This document shows positions 16,442 to 25,633 of a stretch of 49,132 nt of DNA, piece by piece; the stretch's first letter is position 1, and each line of letters opens with the position of its first letter. Source of the DNA: CAYQVO01 sp964421085 (lineage in GTDB: Bacteria; Bdellovibrionota_C; UBA2361; CAYQVO01); the NCBI GenBank assembly GCA_964421085.1, contig CAYQVO010000031.1:1-49132 (forward strand), given 5' to 3'. The notes below the pieces were generated by a model. That model saw only the letters and a program-made list of their open reading frames with translations, was not told the origin of the DNA and ran no database searches. Position numbers and translations under genes: made by a program.

Positions 16442-16470
16442 TTGCTTTTTTACTGCTCCGGGCATATTTT
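16442..16470 (+). promoter_or_regulatory. Sigma-70-type promoter candidate for serS
   Basis: TTGCTT (16442-16447) and TATTTT (16465-16470) stand 17 bases apart, the preferred spacing, in the gap between recD2 and serS. The expected start near 16477 gives a leader of about 31 bases. Each hexamer matches only partly. Confidence 0.35.
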
Positions 16471-16507
16471 TCAATGGCTCACACACGATTTAGTACATGG
16501 AGCGGCA

Positions 16508-17785
16508 ATGATTGACCTCAACGATGTCAGGCAACGGCCTGAAGCATACATAGAAGCAGCGCGCAGAAAACGGATGAGCATCGACATCACCGCCTTTATC
16601 GAGCTCGATAAGCAGTATCGCCGGCTCAAAGTGTCCGTCGATGAAGGGCGCGCAAAACAGAATGCTTTAAAAAAAGAGCTCCAGAAACTGAGCGGTCCCG
16701 AAAAGCAACAGCGGATCATCGAGATGAAAAACCTGGCGGCAAGTCTCAAAGAGGACGAGCAGGAGCTGCGCGAAGCGGAAGAGAAATGGCAGAGGGAGCA
16801 GCTTCTTATTCCTTCTATTCCTCTCGATATCGTTCCTGACGGAAAGGACGACACCGAGAATGTGGAGCGGTGGACCTGGGGAGAAATCCCGAAATTTTCA
16901 TTCCAGCCGAAAGATCATGTGCAGCTTGGAACTGAGCTCGATATCATAGACATCGAGAGAGGCGTAAAGCTTGCCGGCGCACGCACGTATTTCCTCAAAG
17001 GCGATGCCGTCCGGCTTCAGCATGCCGTGCTTTCGCTTGCGATGGATCGTCTTGCGGAGAAGGGCTACACAATCATGGACCCCCCGCACATTGTCAAATA
17101 CATCGCGATGATGGGCACCGGCTACTTCCCGGGCGGAGAAGAGGCGGCATACGCTCTGGATGAACGTGATGCCGGTTATTATCTGATTGGCACGTCGGAA
17201 GTCCCTGTGGCTTCTTATCACTACGACGAGATTCTCCAGCTTTCCGACCTTCCAAAGAGATATGCCGGTTTCTCTCCGTGCTACCGGCGTGAGGCGGGAA
17301 CATACGGGAAGGACACACATGGTCTTTACAGGATTCACCAGTTTTACAAAGTGGAGCAGGTCATCATCTGCCGCGCCGACACAGAAGAGAGCATGCGTTT
17401 CCACAAGGAGATCCTTGGCAATGCGGAAGAGCTTCTCCGGCTCATGAAGCTGCCGTACAGAGTCGTCGATGTCTGCTCCGGCGATATGGGCCAGGGGCAG
17501 GTGTACAAGAACGATATCGAGACGTGGATGCCTTCCCGCGGCAGTTATGGCGAAACCCACAGCTGTTCGTCGCTGTACGATTTCCAGGCCCGCCGCCTGG
17601 GACTCCGCTATAAAGACGAAAACGGAAAGAGCACGTACTGCTTCACTCTCAACAACACATGTATAGCCTCGCCGAGAATTCTGATCCCTCTGCTCGAAGT
17701 GTATCAGAACGAGGATGGGTCGGTTACGATCCCTGAAGCGCTTCGAAAGTACATGGGCGGGCAGGAGAGGATTACGAAGAAGTAG
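16508..17785 (+). CDS. serS: Serine--tRNA ligase
   Basis: Charges tRNA-Ser (and tRNA-Sec where present) with serine. The N-terminal coiled-coil arm spans about 30-105 (KQYRRLKVSVDEGRAKQNALKKE). The class II core shows motif 2 in FSPCYRREAGTYGKDTHGLYR, the serine-binding TSEVP segment, and motif 3 around ASPRILIPLLEVYQ. At 425 residues it has the usual length. I chose ATG 16508, since MIDLNDVRQRPE is the typical SerS start and GGAG lies ahead of it; the longer frame from 16442 overlaps the promoter candidate. It is monocistronic by eye. Confidence 0.95.
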   Translation: MIDLNDVRQRPEAYIEAARRKRMSIDITAFIELDKQYRRLKVSVDEGRAKQNALKKELQKLSGPEKQQRIIEMKNLAASLKEDEQELREAEEKWQREQLLIPSIPLDIVPDGKDDTENVERWTWGEIPKFSFQPKDHVQLGTELDIIDIERGVKLAGARTYFLKGDAVRLQHAVLSLAMDRLAEKGYTIMDPPHIVKYIAMMGTGYFPGGEEAAYALDERDAGYYLIGTSEVPVASYHYDEILQLSDLPKRYAGFSPCYRREAGTYGKDTHGLYRIHQFYKVEQVIICRADTEESMRFHKEILGNAEELLRLMKLPYRVVDVCSGDMGQGQVYKNDIETWMPSRGSYGETHSCSSLYDFQARRLGLRYKDENGKSTYCFTLNNTCIASPRILIPLLEVYQNEDGSVTIPEALRKYMGGQERITKK

Positions 17786-17830
17786 AGCGGCATGTTTATC
17801 CCGGCAGTCTGGGCGCGAGATATCCGAAAA

Positions 17831-19168
17831 TCAGATCAACCCCTGATCGAGCATGGCATCTGCCACCTTGACGAACCCCGAAATATTGGCGCCAAGCACA
17901 AGATTTCCAGGCGCTCCGAATTCTTTCGAGGTCTCATAACACGATCTGTGTATGGAGGTCATGATCTCGCGGAGTCTCGCATCGACTTCTTCCCGGGTCC
18001 AGCTCAGATGCATGGCGTTCTGCGCCATCTCCAGCCCTGAAACGGCCACTCCGCCTGCGTTTGCCGCTTTCCCGGGTCCATAAAGGATTCCAGCGTCGAC
18101 GAACTGAGCGACTGCCTTGTTGCTGCTCGGCATGTTCGCGCCTTCACTTACGACATAACAGCCATTCTTCAGCAGAGCGGCTGCATCTCCCCCGTCGATT
18201 TCGTTCTGAGTTGCGCTCGGAAAAGCGCAATGGCATGGAATCGACCAGGGCCTCGCGCCAGGAAGGTAATCAGCTTTGAATTTTTCGGCGTATTCTTTGA
18301 TGCGGCCTCTTCGCACATTCTTGAGATCCATCACCCACTCGAGTTTTTCACTGTCGATGCCGTTCCTGTCGTGAACTGCGCCGTCAGAATCGGAGAGTGA
18401 CACGACTTTAGCTCCCAGGTGAGTGAGCTTCTGCACAGTGTGCTGCGCCACATTCCCTGATCCTGAGACTGTACACACCTTTCCCTCGAAGTCTTCTCCG
18501 CGAGTCCTGAGCATCTCTTCGGCAAAATAGACTGCACCGTATCCTGTCGCTTCAGGACGCATGAGCGATCCGCCCCAGGGAACTCCTTTTCCGGTCAGTG
18601 TGCCGTCGAACTCATTTGTGAGTTTCTTGTACTGGCCGAAAAGGAACCCTATCTCTCTGCCGCCGACTCCGATGTCACCCGCAGGAACATCCGTGCTGGG
18701 GCCGATATGACGGTAAAGCTCGTTCATGTACGCCTGGCAGAATCGCATCACTTCGCGGTCCGATTTCCCTTTGGGATCGAAATCCGAACCGCCTTTCCCG
18801 CCGCCCATGGGAAGAGTGGTCAGCGAGTTTTTTAGAATCTGCTCGAATGCCAGAAACTTGAGGATGCTCGGACAAACGCTTGGATGAAAACGCAGACCCC
18901 CTTTGTAGGGCCCGATTGCGCTGTTGAACTCAATCCGATACCCGCGGTTCACCTGCACCTGTCCCTGATCGTCTTCCCATATCACGCGGAAACTAATCTG
19001 TCTTTCAGGTTCCACGAACCGGTGAAGAAGGCCCTGCTCCTGGTACCGGGTTGTCTGCTGAAGGACGGGGGCCAGAGATTCGAGGACCTCCTTTACCGCC
19101 TGATAGAACTCGGGCTCGCCGGGGTTTTTTCTTTTTACGTGGTCAAGCACATCCTGAATGAGTTTCAC
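17831..19168 (-). CDS. gdhA: NADP-type glutamate dehydrogenase
   Basis: Interconverts 2-oxoglutarate plus ammonia and glutamate; the 445-residue hexameric type usually uses NADPH for ammonia assimilation. Marks are YKGGLRFHPSV near 90, the catalytic-lysine segment TLPMGGGKGGSDFDPKG near 120, VPAGDIGVGGREIG near 160 and the Rossmann turn SGSGNVAQH near 235. The start is GTG at 19168 with GGGAG upstream. It lies on the same strand as, and 91 bases downstream of, the PEP/pyruvate-domain gene. Nothing is unusual in the sequence. Confidence 0.95.
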   Translation of the reverse strand: MKLIQDVLDHVKRKNPGEPEFYQAVKEVLESLAPVLQQTTRYQEQGLLHRFVEPERQISFRVIWEDDQGQVQVNRGYRIEFNSAIGPYKGGLRFHPSVCPSILKFLAFEQILKNSLTTLPMGGGKGGSDFDPKGKSDREVMRFCQAYMNELYRHIGPSTDVPAGDIGVGGREIGFLFGQYKKLTNEFDGTLTGKGVPWGGSLMRPEATGYGAVYFAEEMLRTRGEDFEGKVCTVSGSGNVAQHTVQKLTHLGAKVVSLSDSDGAVHDRNGIDSEKLEWVMDLKNVRRGRIKEYAEKFKADYLPGARPWSIPCHCAFPSATQNEIDGGDAAALLKNGCYVVSEGANMPSSNKAVAQFVDAGILYGPGKAANAGGVAVSGLEMAQNAMHLSWTREEVDARLREIMTSIHRSCYETSKEFGAPGNLVLGANISGFVKVADAMLDQGLI

Positions 19169-19259
19169 TGTAAATTCTCCCAGATAAACGGGGGGCGGAA
19201 CTCACCCTGCCTGAGCAGGTCGAAGAGTACCCGCCGGAATAAATTTTGCGGGAAGCACC

Positions 19260-21872
19260 CTATGATACATAACACAGGACCTTTTGATCCAGCGTGTTTG
19301 CATTCAAAATAATTTTTCTTCCCTCGCCCGCGTCATCTGCTTTTATCACCCGGATGACCCCGCTCCATTCCGCCAGCTCAGGCTCTATCTCGGTAATGCG
19401 GTTTGGAAGATTCGATTCAATTATCTTCTTATTCAGCCTGTTTTTCGGCCCTTCAGGAAGGAGCGCCATGTAGAGGATGCTGTTCTCGACAAGTTCATTG
19501 AAGAAATGCGTGCCAAGAGAGACGTCGGGTATGAGATTCTCATGCATAGTGACAATCTCGCACAGGGCGGACACGGGCCGGATTTCGAAAAACGATACCG
19601 GCACCCCAAGTGAAGGAGTCGTAGTGCCCCATCTCCCCGGCCCCATAAGAAGAATGTGAGACTCAGACAGCCGCCTCGAACGGCACAGTTTTCCGACTGC
19701 TCTTGCTATCTCATATCTGTCGCTGTTGGAGAGCTGTGAGTACGTTTCGGGAACGACGTACAGGATCCACGTTATTTCCTGTGTCGTACTTTTTCCTATG
19801 ACCGTTCCCCTGGATTCGAGGATCACATCCTCTTCGGCGATATTCTCCGGGGCCTTTGTGGCAGTTCCCCGGTCCATTATCTGCAGAGGCCGGCACTGCA
19901 CGAGGTTCAGCTTGTAATGGAAGTCATCGAAGAAGTTCAGAGTAAATTCCACATCAATGGGGTATTCGTAAGCTTCCTGAAGGATTGCGAGAAGCTCACG
20001 CATTGTCGGCACAAAATCCGTTTTCTCGAGGAGCCTGTCGAACGTGAGAACCCAGGGAGAGTCTGCCGGAGGTTTGTGCAAACCGGTGCGGGACTGGGAA
20101 GGCGTTTCCTGCGACGCGAACATCTCAATGGGGATTCCTTCGCTCCGCGCAAGCACCTCTTCGAAGGATTTAGATGTCAGGTGATTGGCTTCGAGATCGA
20201 TTACATCCACCCGCCTCTGTGAATACTTCTGGACCTTGTCGAACGTCGCTTCGGGGCGCCGCGATGGAGCGTTCAGGGCGACAATGCGCGTATAATCGTC
20301 GTCGGATCGGTCGACTGCCCTGGTGCCGACGCCGAAGACTATCCGGATCATTCCGGCCGACGGGTCGATGGACTCGTGCCAGACGTATGGATTGAACGAG
20401 AATCCAACACCCGCTGCCTGAGGGAAGAAACAGTTTCCGTATATCCCGCCCGAAACCCGCTGGATCAGAAGCGCCATCCGTTCATCATGGTTGCGGAATC
20501 CTTTCTGATGCCGGTAAATAACGGCATCTTCGCTCAGCGTGCTCGCATACACGGCCCGAACCGCCGAAAGGAAGTCTTCAAGTCTCTTGTACTTCCCCCC
20601 CTGGTTCGCGCAGAATACACTCTCGTATTTGCCGGCAAATGCGTTGTCGAAGTTGTCTTCCAGGATGCTGCTTGATCGCACAATGATCGGGGACTGTCCG
20701 AAATAATCGAGCATGTCGGAAAACTGCTCGATGATGTATTCGGGAAAGTCTCCGGTGAGAATCCTCCTGCGGGCAATTTCTATGGAATCATCCCGGCCCG
20801 TTTCATTCTGATGGTGTTTCACCATCCACCAGTAGCCGTTCTGAACGAGATATGTGTAAAAAACATCCGAGCCGACGAAGAATGAATCGTGCGGTTCCAT
20901 GACCCGGGCCCATTTCGGGGCTTTGTTCCGGAGTATCGCTCTGGCAAGCAGCATGCCGACGGCTTTTCCACCGATGAGGCCTGTTCCTGTCATGCGTCTT
21001 CTGACCGCAAGAAGATCCTCGAAGGAGAAATACTTCTCCGCGAGGCTGAGGACCCTCTCGTCGTGCGAGATCATCATTCTCAAAAGTTGTTGAAAATATT
21101 TCTTTTCAATGCCGCCGGTGTCGATTCCAGCGAGAATATTGCTCTGAACTGCCTCCGCTTCAGCGCACGTCTTGCTCCAGTATCCGAGTATATTCGTCGC
21201 GGAGTCGTGGCCCGACCAGGGAACGTGAGATATAACTTCGGCGATGGTTGCGCTCTGCGTGACAGGGATGAAATCTCCGTCCTTGTGCTCATGCAGCATG
21301 TACATGGTCGCGGAATGCCGGTGCTGCACTTTTATCGGGTGGATAAAGAGCTTTTCATCGTGCCGGTGAACGTTCAGGAGGATCTGGGTCGTCGTGGAGA
21401 TGGGTTTCAGCGCGTGAAACGAGTGGTAGTTCTGGAAGATCGCAAAATACGCCACAGCCGCCCGATCGTAAAGGTACGGACACGTCAGCATGAAAAAGTT
21501 GCCGAGCATGCGATCGCTTCGCCAGTCAGGCGCAAGTTCGGAGAGGCAGTCGAAAAGATAGCAGGTCCCCCGGTCGGAATGGTTTATTACATTGTGGATG
21601 TCGGCGAGGAACCGATCGAATCCGCGGGCAGAATCGAGCCTGTGTTTTTCCAGACCTTCCTCTCCTTCTTTGAGAAGAGGAGGGTGATCGGCAAATCTGA
21701 AGTATACGAACTTCTGCCGGTGTTCCCTCGCGTATTCAAAGTAGGGGCGGATGAACGGGCGATAGTCGTCGATGGAATTGATCTGCCATACGAGATTGTC
21801 TCCCGGCATCAGTCCGCGAAGAACCTTGTCGAGGCCCGGGAGACCCGTGCTGAGCTGTATATGCGTCTTCAT
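19260..21872 (-). CDS. Degenerate KaiC-like domain fused to a PEP/pyruvate-binding (PPDK N-terminal-like) domain
   Basis: An 870-residue cytosolic protein in two parts. Residues 1-240 have the KaiC/RadA opening (LSTGLPGLDKVLRGLMPGD), but the place of the Walker A loop reads NLVWQINSIDDY, so the P-loop is lost. Residues 290-760 match the ATP-grasp domain of pyruvate phosphate dikinase and PEP synthase: GGKAVGMLLARAIL, then IIVRSSSILEDNFDNAFAGKYES, then QRVSGG. The phosphohistidine swivel and the PEP-synthesising barrel are absent; instead a tail has the conserved GPGRWGTTTPSLGVPV. It is therefore not a complete PEP synthase. GGAGGA precedes the ATG at 21872. Function unknown, possibly regulatory. 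Confidence 0.78.
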   Translation of the reverse strand: MKTHIQLSTGLPGLDKVLRGLMPGDNLVWQINSIDDYRPFIRPYFEYAREHRQKFVYFRFADHPPLLKEGEEGLEKHRLDSARGFDRFLADIHNVINHSDRGTCYLFDCLSELAPDWRSDRMLGNFFMLTCPYLYDRAAVAYFAIFQNYHSFHALKPISTTTQILLNVHRHDEKLFIHPIKVQHRHSATMYMLHEHKDGDFIPVTQSATIAEVISHVPWSGHDSATNILGYWSKTCAEAEAVQSNILAGIDTGGIEKKYFQQLLRMMISHDERVLSLAEKYFSFEDLLAVRRRMTGTGLIGGKAVGMLLARAILRNKAPKWARVMEPHDSFFVGSDVFYTYLVQNGYWWMVKHHQNETGRDDSIEIARRRILTGDFPEYIIEQFSDMLDYFGQSPIIVRSSSILEDNFDNAFAGKYESVFCANQGGKYKRLEDFLSAVRAVYASTLSEDAVIYRHQKGFRNHDERMALLIQRVSGGIYGNCFFPQAAGVGFSFNPYVWHESIDPSAGMIRIVFGVGTRAVDRSDDDYTRIVALNAPSRRPEATFDKVQKYSQRRVDVIDLEANHLTSKSFEEVLARSEGIPIEMFASQETPSQSRTGLHKPPADSPWVLTFDRLLEKTDFVPTMRELLAILQEAYEYPIDVEFTLNFFDDFHYKLNLVQCRPLQIMDRGTATKAPENIAEEDVILESRGTVIGKSTTQEITWILYVVPETYSQLSNSDRYEIARAVGKLCRSRRLSESHILLMGPGRWGTTTPSLGVPVSFFEIRPVSALCEIVTMHENLIPDVSLGTHFFNELVENSILYMALLPEGPKNRLNKKIIESNLPNRITEIEPELAEWSGVIRVIKADDAGEGRKIILNANTLDQKVLCYVS

Positions 21873-22056
21873 TTTTCCTCCGAAAAGTCTATTCAGGATG
21901 CCCGGAAGTTACAAGGAAGAATGAAGAGAGCTGAAAAGAGCCTTATATGGCGAAATACGGATGCTTTTGATCGGTGTATTCTGCGGGAACAGGCCTGGGG
22001 CAAAGCAGGCCGGAACGCGCGTTAGAACAATGCCTTACCTCCTGAAGATTTCATCT

Positions 22057-22083
22057 TAACCAATTCGTCCAGGATGCCGATAT
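22057..22083 (+). promoter_or_regulatory. Weak sigma-28-type promoter candidate ahead of fliK-like gene
   Basis: GCCGATAT (22076-22083) matches the -10 consensus GCCGATAA in seven of eight positions, and TAACCAAT (22057-22064) lies 11 bases upstream where TAAAGTTT is expected (four of eight). The start would be near 22091, which favours the ATG at 22115 over the GTG at 22097. Confidence 0.3.
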
Positions 22084-22114
22084 CCAGGTTGAAGAAGTGC
22101 GACGGTGCCCTGTC

Positions 22115-24322
22115 ATGCAGATAACAGAGAGTCTGGAACATGTCCTGCGAGAAGTTCTGATCCGCTCCGGAATCGGCGGGTTGCGATCCATTATTCACCG
22201 TACGCACACTCCCGCAGGCGGAGAAGGTTCCGTAAGGCAGCTCCTCCAGGCCCTCGAGATGAACGAATCGAGCACTTCTGCTTTACGGGCGCTTATCGCG
22301 AACGAAGGACACAAGCCGGCAGCTGAGATCCTGAAGGAACTGCAGCAGATACTTTCTGAAACGCCCGCTGCAACCGGCGTGATTACGGAGGAAACGCTTC
22401 AGAATGCCGAAGCCCTTGCGAAGCGTCTTTCTGTATCGCTTTCGTCTGAAGATCTCAAGGCGCTTCTTCTCAAGCTCAACATTCCCGGGAGACATGAGAT
22501 CGCAGATGCCGGTGGTGAGACGCTCAAAGATCTCGAGAAGGCGCTCATTAGACTCATGCAGCAGAAGAACAGTGAGAATCCCCGGCCGCTGAAAAAACTC
22601 GTCGACATCCTTCGTTCTCTTCCAAAAGTCTCAGAGGCAGTAATCAGTCAGGGCGAAAAGCTTCTCGAAGTGGTAATCCGGGGACAGGTCGAGAGTCTGA
22701 AAACATCCGGCATTGATCCTGCTGCAATGGCTTTTCCTGTAATGACGGAAAATTCCGTACACACGCTCCTCGCCACGCTCGAAAAGGCTGCCCGGCTCAT
22801 TCCTTCACCATCAAACGACCTCGAAAAACAGTTCGTTGCGTTTGCAAAGAGCCTTTATGCCGATCTCCAGAAGATGATGCTTCAGCTCCCGGAGTCTCCG
22901 GCTGAAGTCAAAAGCCTGATGGAACAGGCCGTACTGACGATCGAAAAAGATTTTCAGACGTCGGTCCTGAGATGGACCGCGGATTCCGGTCCATCACTTC
23001 CACGCAAAGCGCAGGTTCTTCTAAAGTCCATAGAGGCCCAGCCCTCGACTCTGCTTACGATGCCTGATGCCGAACTTTTCGAGCTGTTCAATCCCTCGCG
23101 GAACAATGGCCGGACGAGCGAGGGAGTCAGGAAGATACTTCCGCTTATTGAGAACCTGAGAATGCTCGAAGAGCACGTGAAGCCGGAAGAGCGGGAAGCA
23201 TTCAGAGGACGTGTTGACGCAATAACGCAGAAAGTCTCGCACCTTTCGGATGCGAAGCTCGGACCGGAAGCGATTCGCCGGACCCTGCAGGTGATTCTTC
23301 TGGAGATACAACATGAGATGGGTCTCCCCCCGGCTTCTGTGAAGCCCGGCCCGATGGCGCCTGTTCTCGAGCAGATCCAGCGAATCGAGAAAGAGATAAG
23401 GCGTGTGCTCGAAGGGTTCCGTGAAATGGCCGGCATTTCGGAAAAGGAAAAAAAGGACTCCATGCCGGCACTTCAGCTTTCCCGGGAAGCGACGGCATAT
23501 CGCGATCAGGAAATCCTGCAGCAGATGCAGCCGGTTCCGCAGCATCCGGAGCGCCTGGAGCAGCGCGCGCTTCTTATGAAAGATCCCGGTGTCCTGCTTG
23601 TCCTGAGGCTCCTGAAGAATTCCGACCTTTCGGGTCTCATCGGCTCGGGGAACAATGTTGAAAAACAGTTCGTGGACTTCCTTAAAGAACTCATTCAGCG
23701 GCTCCCCGTCAAGGAGGGAAGAACTCCCGCGGAAAGTCTTCCCCGGAGGCAGCTCGAGGAAGGACTCGCAAAGATCGAGCAGCAGTTCAGAAATGAACAG
23801 ACATCACTTTTTCAGGATCCGAAAATTTCCCACCTTCGCAGTGTAATGTCATCGGTGGAGCAGATTTTGAGAGGGCACGAACTGCTGGAGAGGCTCAATC
23901 CCCTCATGAACATGGCTGGAGAGCCCGCCTTTCTTCTTTTTCCGACGATCATTCACAGCTTTGCTTCGCAGATCGAGCTGATTACCTATCCTGAGCCCCC
24001 TGAAGAAGAGGGGGAAGAGTCAGGTAAAGGAAAATCAAAGAAACGAAAGCGCTCCTGGAAACGATTCGAGTTCGACATGCAGTTCGAAGGCATGGGCCGG
24101 ATTCAGAGCCGCGTAATGTTCCGGGAGGGGGAATTCATTCTTGATCTCACTTCTGAGAACGAGGCAGTGGCATCGTTTGTCGAAGAACGGTTCCCGAAGT
24201 TCGAGGCGCTCCTTCAGCAGATGGGATATGAGAATGTAGAACTGCGGGCAACGGCAGCGCCATTTGCCGATCTGAAGCCTTCCTGGGTTCCCGCGATGCT
24301 CGGTAAGAGTCTTGGTGTGTAG
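22115..24322 (+). CDS. fliK: Flagellar hook-length control-like protein (FliK C-terminal domain)
   Basis: A 735-residue protein, mostly helical and repetitive, with a C-terminal domain of about 80 residues (about 640-720) that follows the FliK/SctP pattern: FEFDMQFEGMGRIQSRVMF, then GEFILDLTSENEAVASFVEERF, then LQQMGYENVELR. FliK measures hook length and flips FlhB specificity. The long helical N-terminal part is not of the usual Gln/Thr-rich kind, so it may be a ruler of a different build. A basic KGKSKKRKRSW stretch precedes the domain. It stands upstream of flhB-flhA on the same strand. The start is either GTG 22097 or ATG 22115; I chose the latter from the promoter candidate and the protein start. 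Confidence 0.68.
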   Translation: MQITESLEHVLREVLIRSGIGGLRSIIHRTHTPAGGEGSVRQLLQALEMNESSTSALRALIANEGHKPAAEILKELQQILSETPAATGVITEETLQNAEALAKRLSVSLSSEDLKALLLKLNIPGRHEIADAGGETLKDLEKALIRLMQQKNSENPRPLKKLVDILRSLPKVSEAVISQGEKLLEVVIRGQVESLKTSGIDPAAMAFPVMTENSVHTLLATLEKAARLIPSPSNDLEKQFVAFAKSLYADLQKMMLQLPESPAEVKSLMEQAVLTIEKDFQTSVLRWTADSGPSLPRKAQVLLKSIEAQPSTLLTMPDAELFELFNPSRNNGRTSEGVRKILPLIENLRMLEEHVKPEEREAFRGRVDAITQKVSHLSDAKLGPEAIRRTLQVILLEIQHEMGLPPASVKPGPMAPVLEQIQRIEKEIRRVLEGFREMAGISEKEKKDSMPALQLSREATAYRDQEILQQMQPVPQHPERLEQRALLMKDPGVLLVLRLLKNSDLSGLIGSGNNVEKQFVDFLKELIQRLPVKEGRTPAESLPRRQLEEGLAKIEQQFRNEQTSLFQDPKISHLRSVMSSVEQILRGHELLERLNPLMNMAGEPAFLLFPTIIHSFASQIELITYPEPPEEEGEESGKGKSKKRKRSWKRFEFDMQFEGMGRIQSRVMFREGEFILDLTSENEAVASFVEERFPKFEALLQQMGYENVELRATAAPFADLKPSWVPAMLGKSLGV

Positions 24323-24467
24323 GCAGCCGGCTCGCCCGGCATGTCGCTGCTGTTTCGACCGGCGCCTGGAATCATCATGCTTCAGGCAACGTCATCCTTT
24401 TGACGCCCTTGAGCGCCCCTCGATTCTGGAACTACCTGACATCATGGGAGTATTTCGCTTTTAAGCC

Positions 24468-24483
24468 CGGCACAATGTTTGCC
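24468..24483 (+). promoter_or_regulatory. Sigma-54-type promoter candidate for the flhB operon
   Basis: CGGCACAATGTTTGCC has GGCAC and TTGC with the required 10 bases between GG (24469-24470) and GC (24481-24482). The expected start near 24493 leaves about 40 bases to the flhB ATG at 24533. Sigma-54 control of flagellar export genes is common in polar flagellates, which fits. It lies in the 210-base gap after fliK; I saw no other strong promoter there. Confidence 0.55.
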
Positions 24484-24532
24484 TTCAGAGATCCAGGGGC
24501 GACCGATCCGTCGACTCAAGGACTATTCTTAA

Positions 24533-25630
24533 ATGGCTGAAAATTCGACTCCTGAAGATAGAACGGAAATGCCGACTGATAAGCGGATGCAGCAGCTCCG
24601 CAATGAAGGCGCTATCCCGATGTCCACCGAGACGGTAATGGTCGCGTCTCTGCTTGCAGGGTTCTTCGGCCTGCAGCTTATGTGGTCCTGGATTCTGAAG
24701 AATTTCAAGATCGTCCTTGTCGGAGCATTAAACTTTATCAGGAATTCAGCGCCGCTCACGTCAGAAGAAATAATCAGCAAGTTTCACATCGTCCTTCTAA
24801 TGATTCTCCCCCCCCTGCTGATAATGCTTTTCCTGACGGCATTAGTCTCGATTCTTGTCACCATGCTTCAGACGAAATGGAATGTGAAGTCCAAATGGTT
24901 CGAGTTGAAGTGGTCTTTTCTGAATCCCATCGGAGGCATTCGGCGAATCTTTTCCATAAATGGCGTCGTCACGACGCTGAAATCCATCGTCAAGCTCATG
25001 CTGATCCTGCCCATCGCATACTTCGCCCTGAGAGAGCAGGCCCCCCAGATGATTGGACTGATGCACCTCCAGACGGAGGAAATCATGTTTTTCACAGGCA
25101 GCACTATCAGACTTGTTTTCTGGAGAATTCTTTACATTCTGATCGCCATGGCCATCTTTGATTTCTTCTGGGGACGTTACCAGTGGCTCCGCGCGAACAA
25201 AATGACCAAGGATGAAGTGAAAGATGAGAGAAAAGCAGTTGAAGGCGACGAAACCACCAAGCGCAAGATTCAGGCGAAAGGGCTGCAGAGAATCTGGATG
25301 CGGATAGCGAATTCCGTCCCGCAGGCCGATGTGGTGGTCACGAATCCTACTCATTACGCAGTGGCGCTCAAGTACGACAGGAAGACGATGAAAGCGCCCA
25401 AAGTCCTCGCCAAAGGCAAGGGGTTTCTTGCGGAGCGGATAAAAGAAATAGCGCGTGAAGCGGGAGTTCCGATTCTGGAAAGAAAGCCGCTCGCCCGCGC
25501 TTTGTATTCGTCCGTAGAGGTTGGAATGGAAATCCCCTACGAACTGTTCAAGGCGGTCGCAGAAGTGCTTGCGTACGTCTACCGCCTGCGCAATCCGTGG
25601 GGATACATGAGACAGCACGCGAAAGGTTAA
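24533..25630 (+). CDS. flhB: Flagellar export switch protein FlhB
   Basis: The specificity switch of the flagellar export gate, 365 residues. Four membrane helices lie between about 35 and 215. The linker KMTKDEVKDERK (about 223-234) leads to the cytoplasmic domain with the self-cleavage motif NPTH at 271-274, followed by the family pattern YAVALKYD and VPILERKPLARALY. It is complete, in contrast to the truncated paralogue at 5462-6130. It starts a tight operon: flhA begins four bases after its stop. The sigma-54 candidate at 24468 lies ahead of it. fliP, fliQ and fliR are not next to it, an unusual split. Confidence 0.95.
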   Translation: MAENSTPEDRTEMPTDKRMQQLRNEGAIPMSTETVMVASLLAGFFGLQLMWSWILKNFKIVLVGALNFIRNSAPLTSEEIISKFHIVLLMILPPLLIMLFLTALVSILVTMLQTKWNVKSKWFELKWSFLNPIGGIRRIFSINGVVTTLKSIVKLMLILPIAYFALREQAPQMIGLMHLQTEEIMFFTGSTIRLVFWRILYILIAMAIFDFFWGRYQWLRANKMTKDEVKDERKAVEGDETTKRKIQAKGLQRIWMRIANSVPQADVVVTNPTHYAVALKYDRKTMKAPKVLAKGKGFLAERIKEIAREAGVPILERKPLARALYSSVEVGMEIPYELFKAVAEVLAYVYRLRNPWGYMRQHAKG

Positions 25631-25633
25631 AAA

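Noticed and set aside
19226..19240. CCTGC-CTGA-GCAGG style inverted repeat near the gdhA start
   Set aside because: Five base pairs without a T-run; likely chance.
20889..22025. Long plus-strand open frame of 378 codons
   Set aside because: It is antisense to the PEP/pyruvate-domain gene and shows no domain; long antisense frames are common in GC-richer coding sequence.
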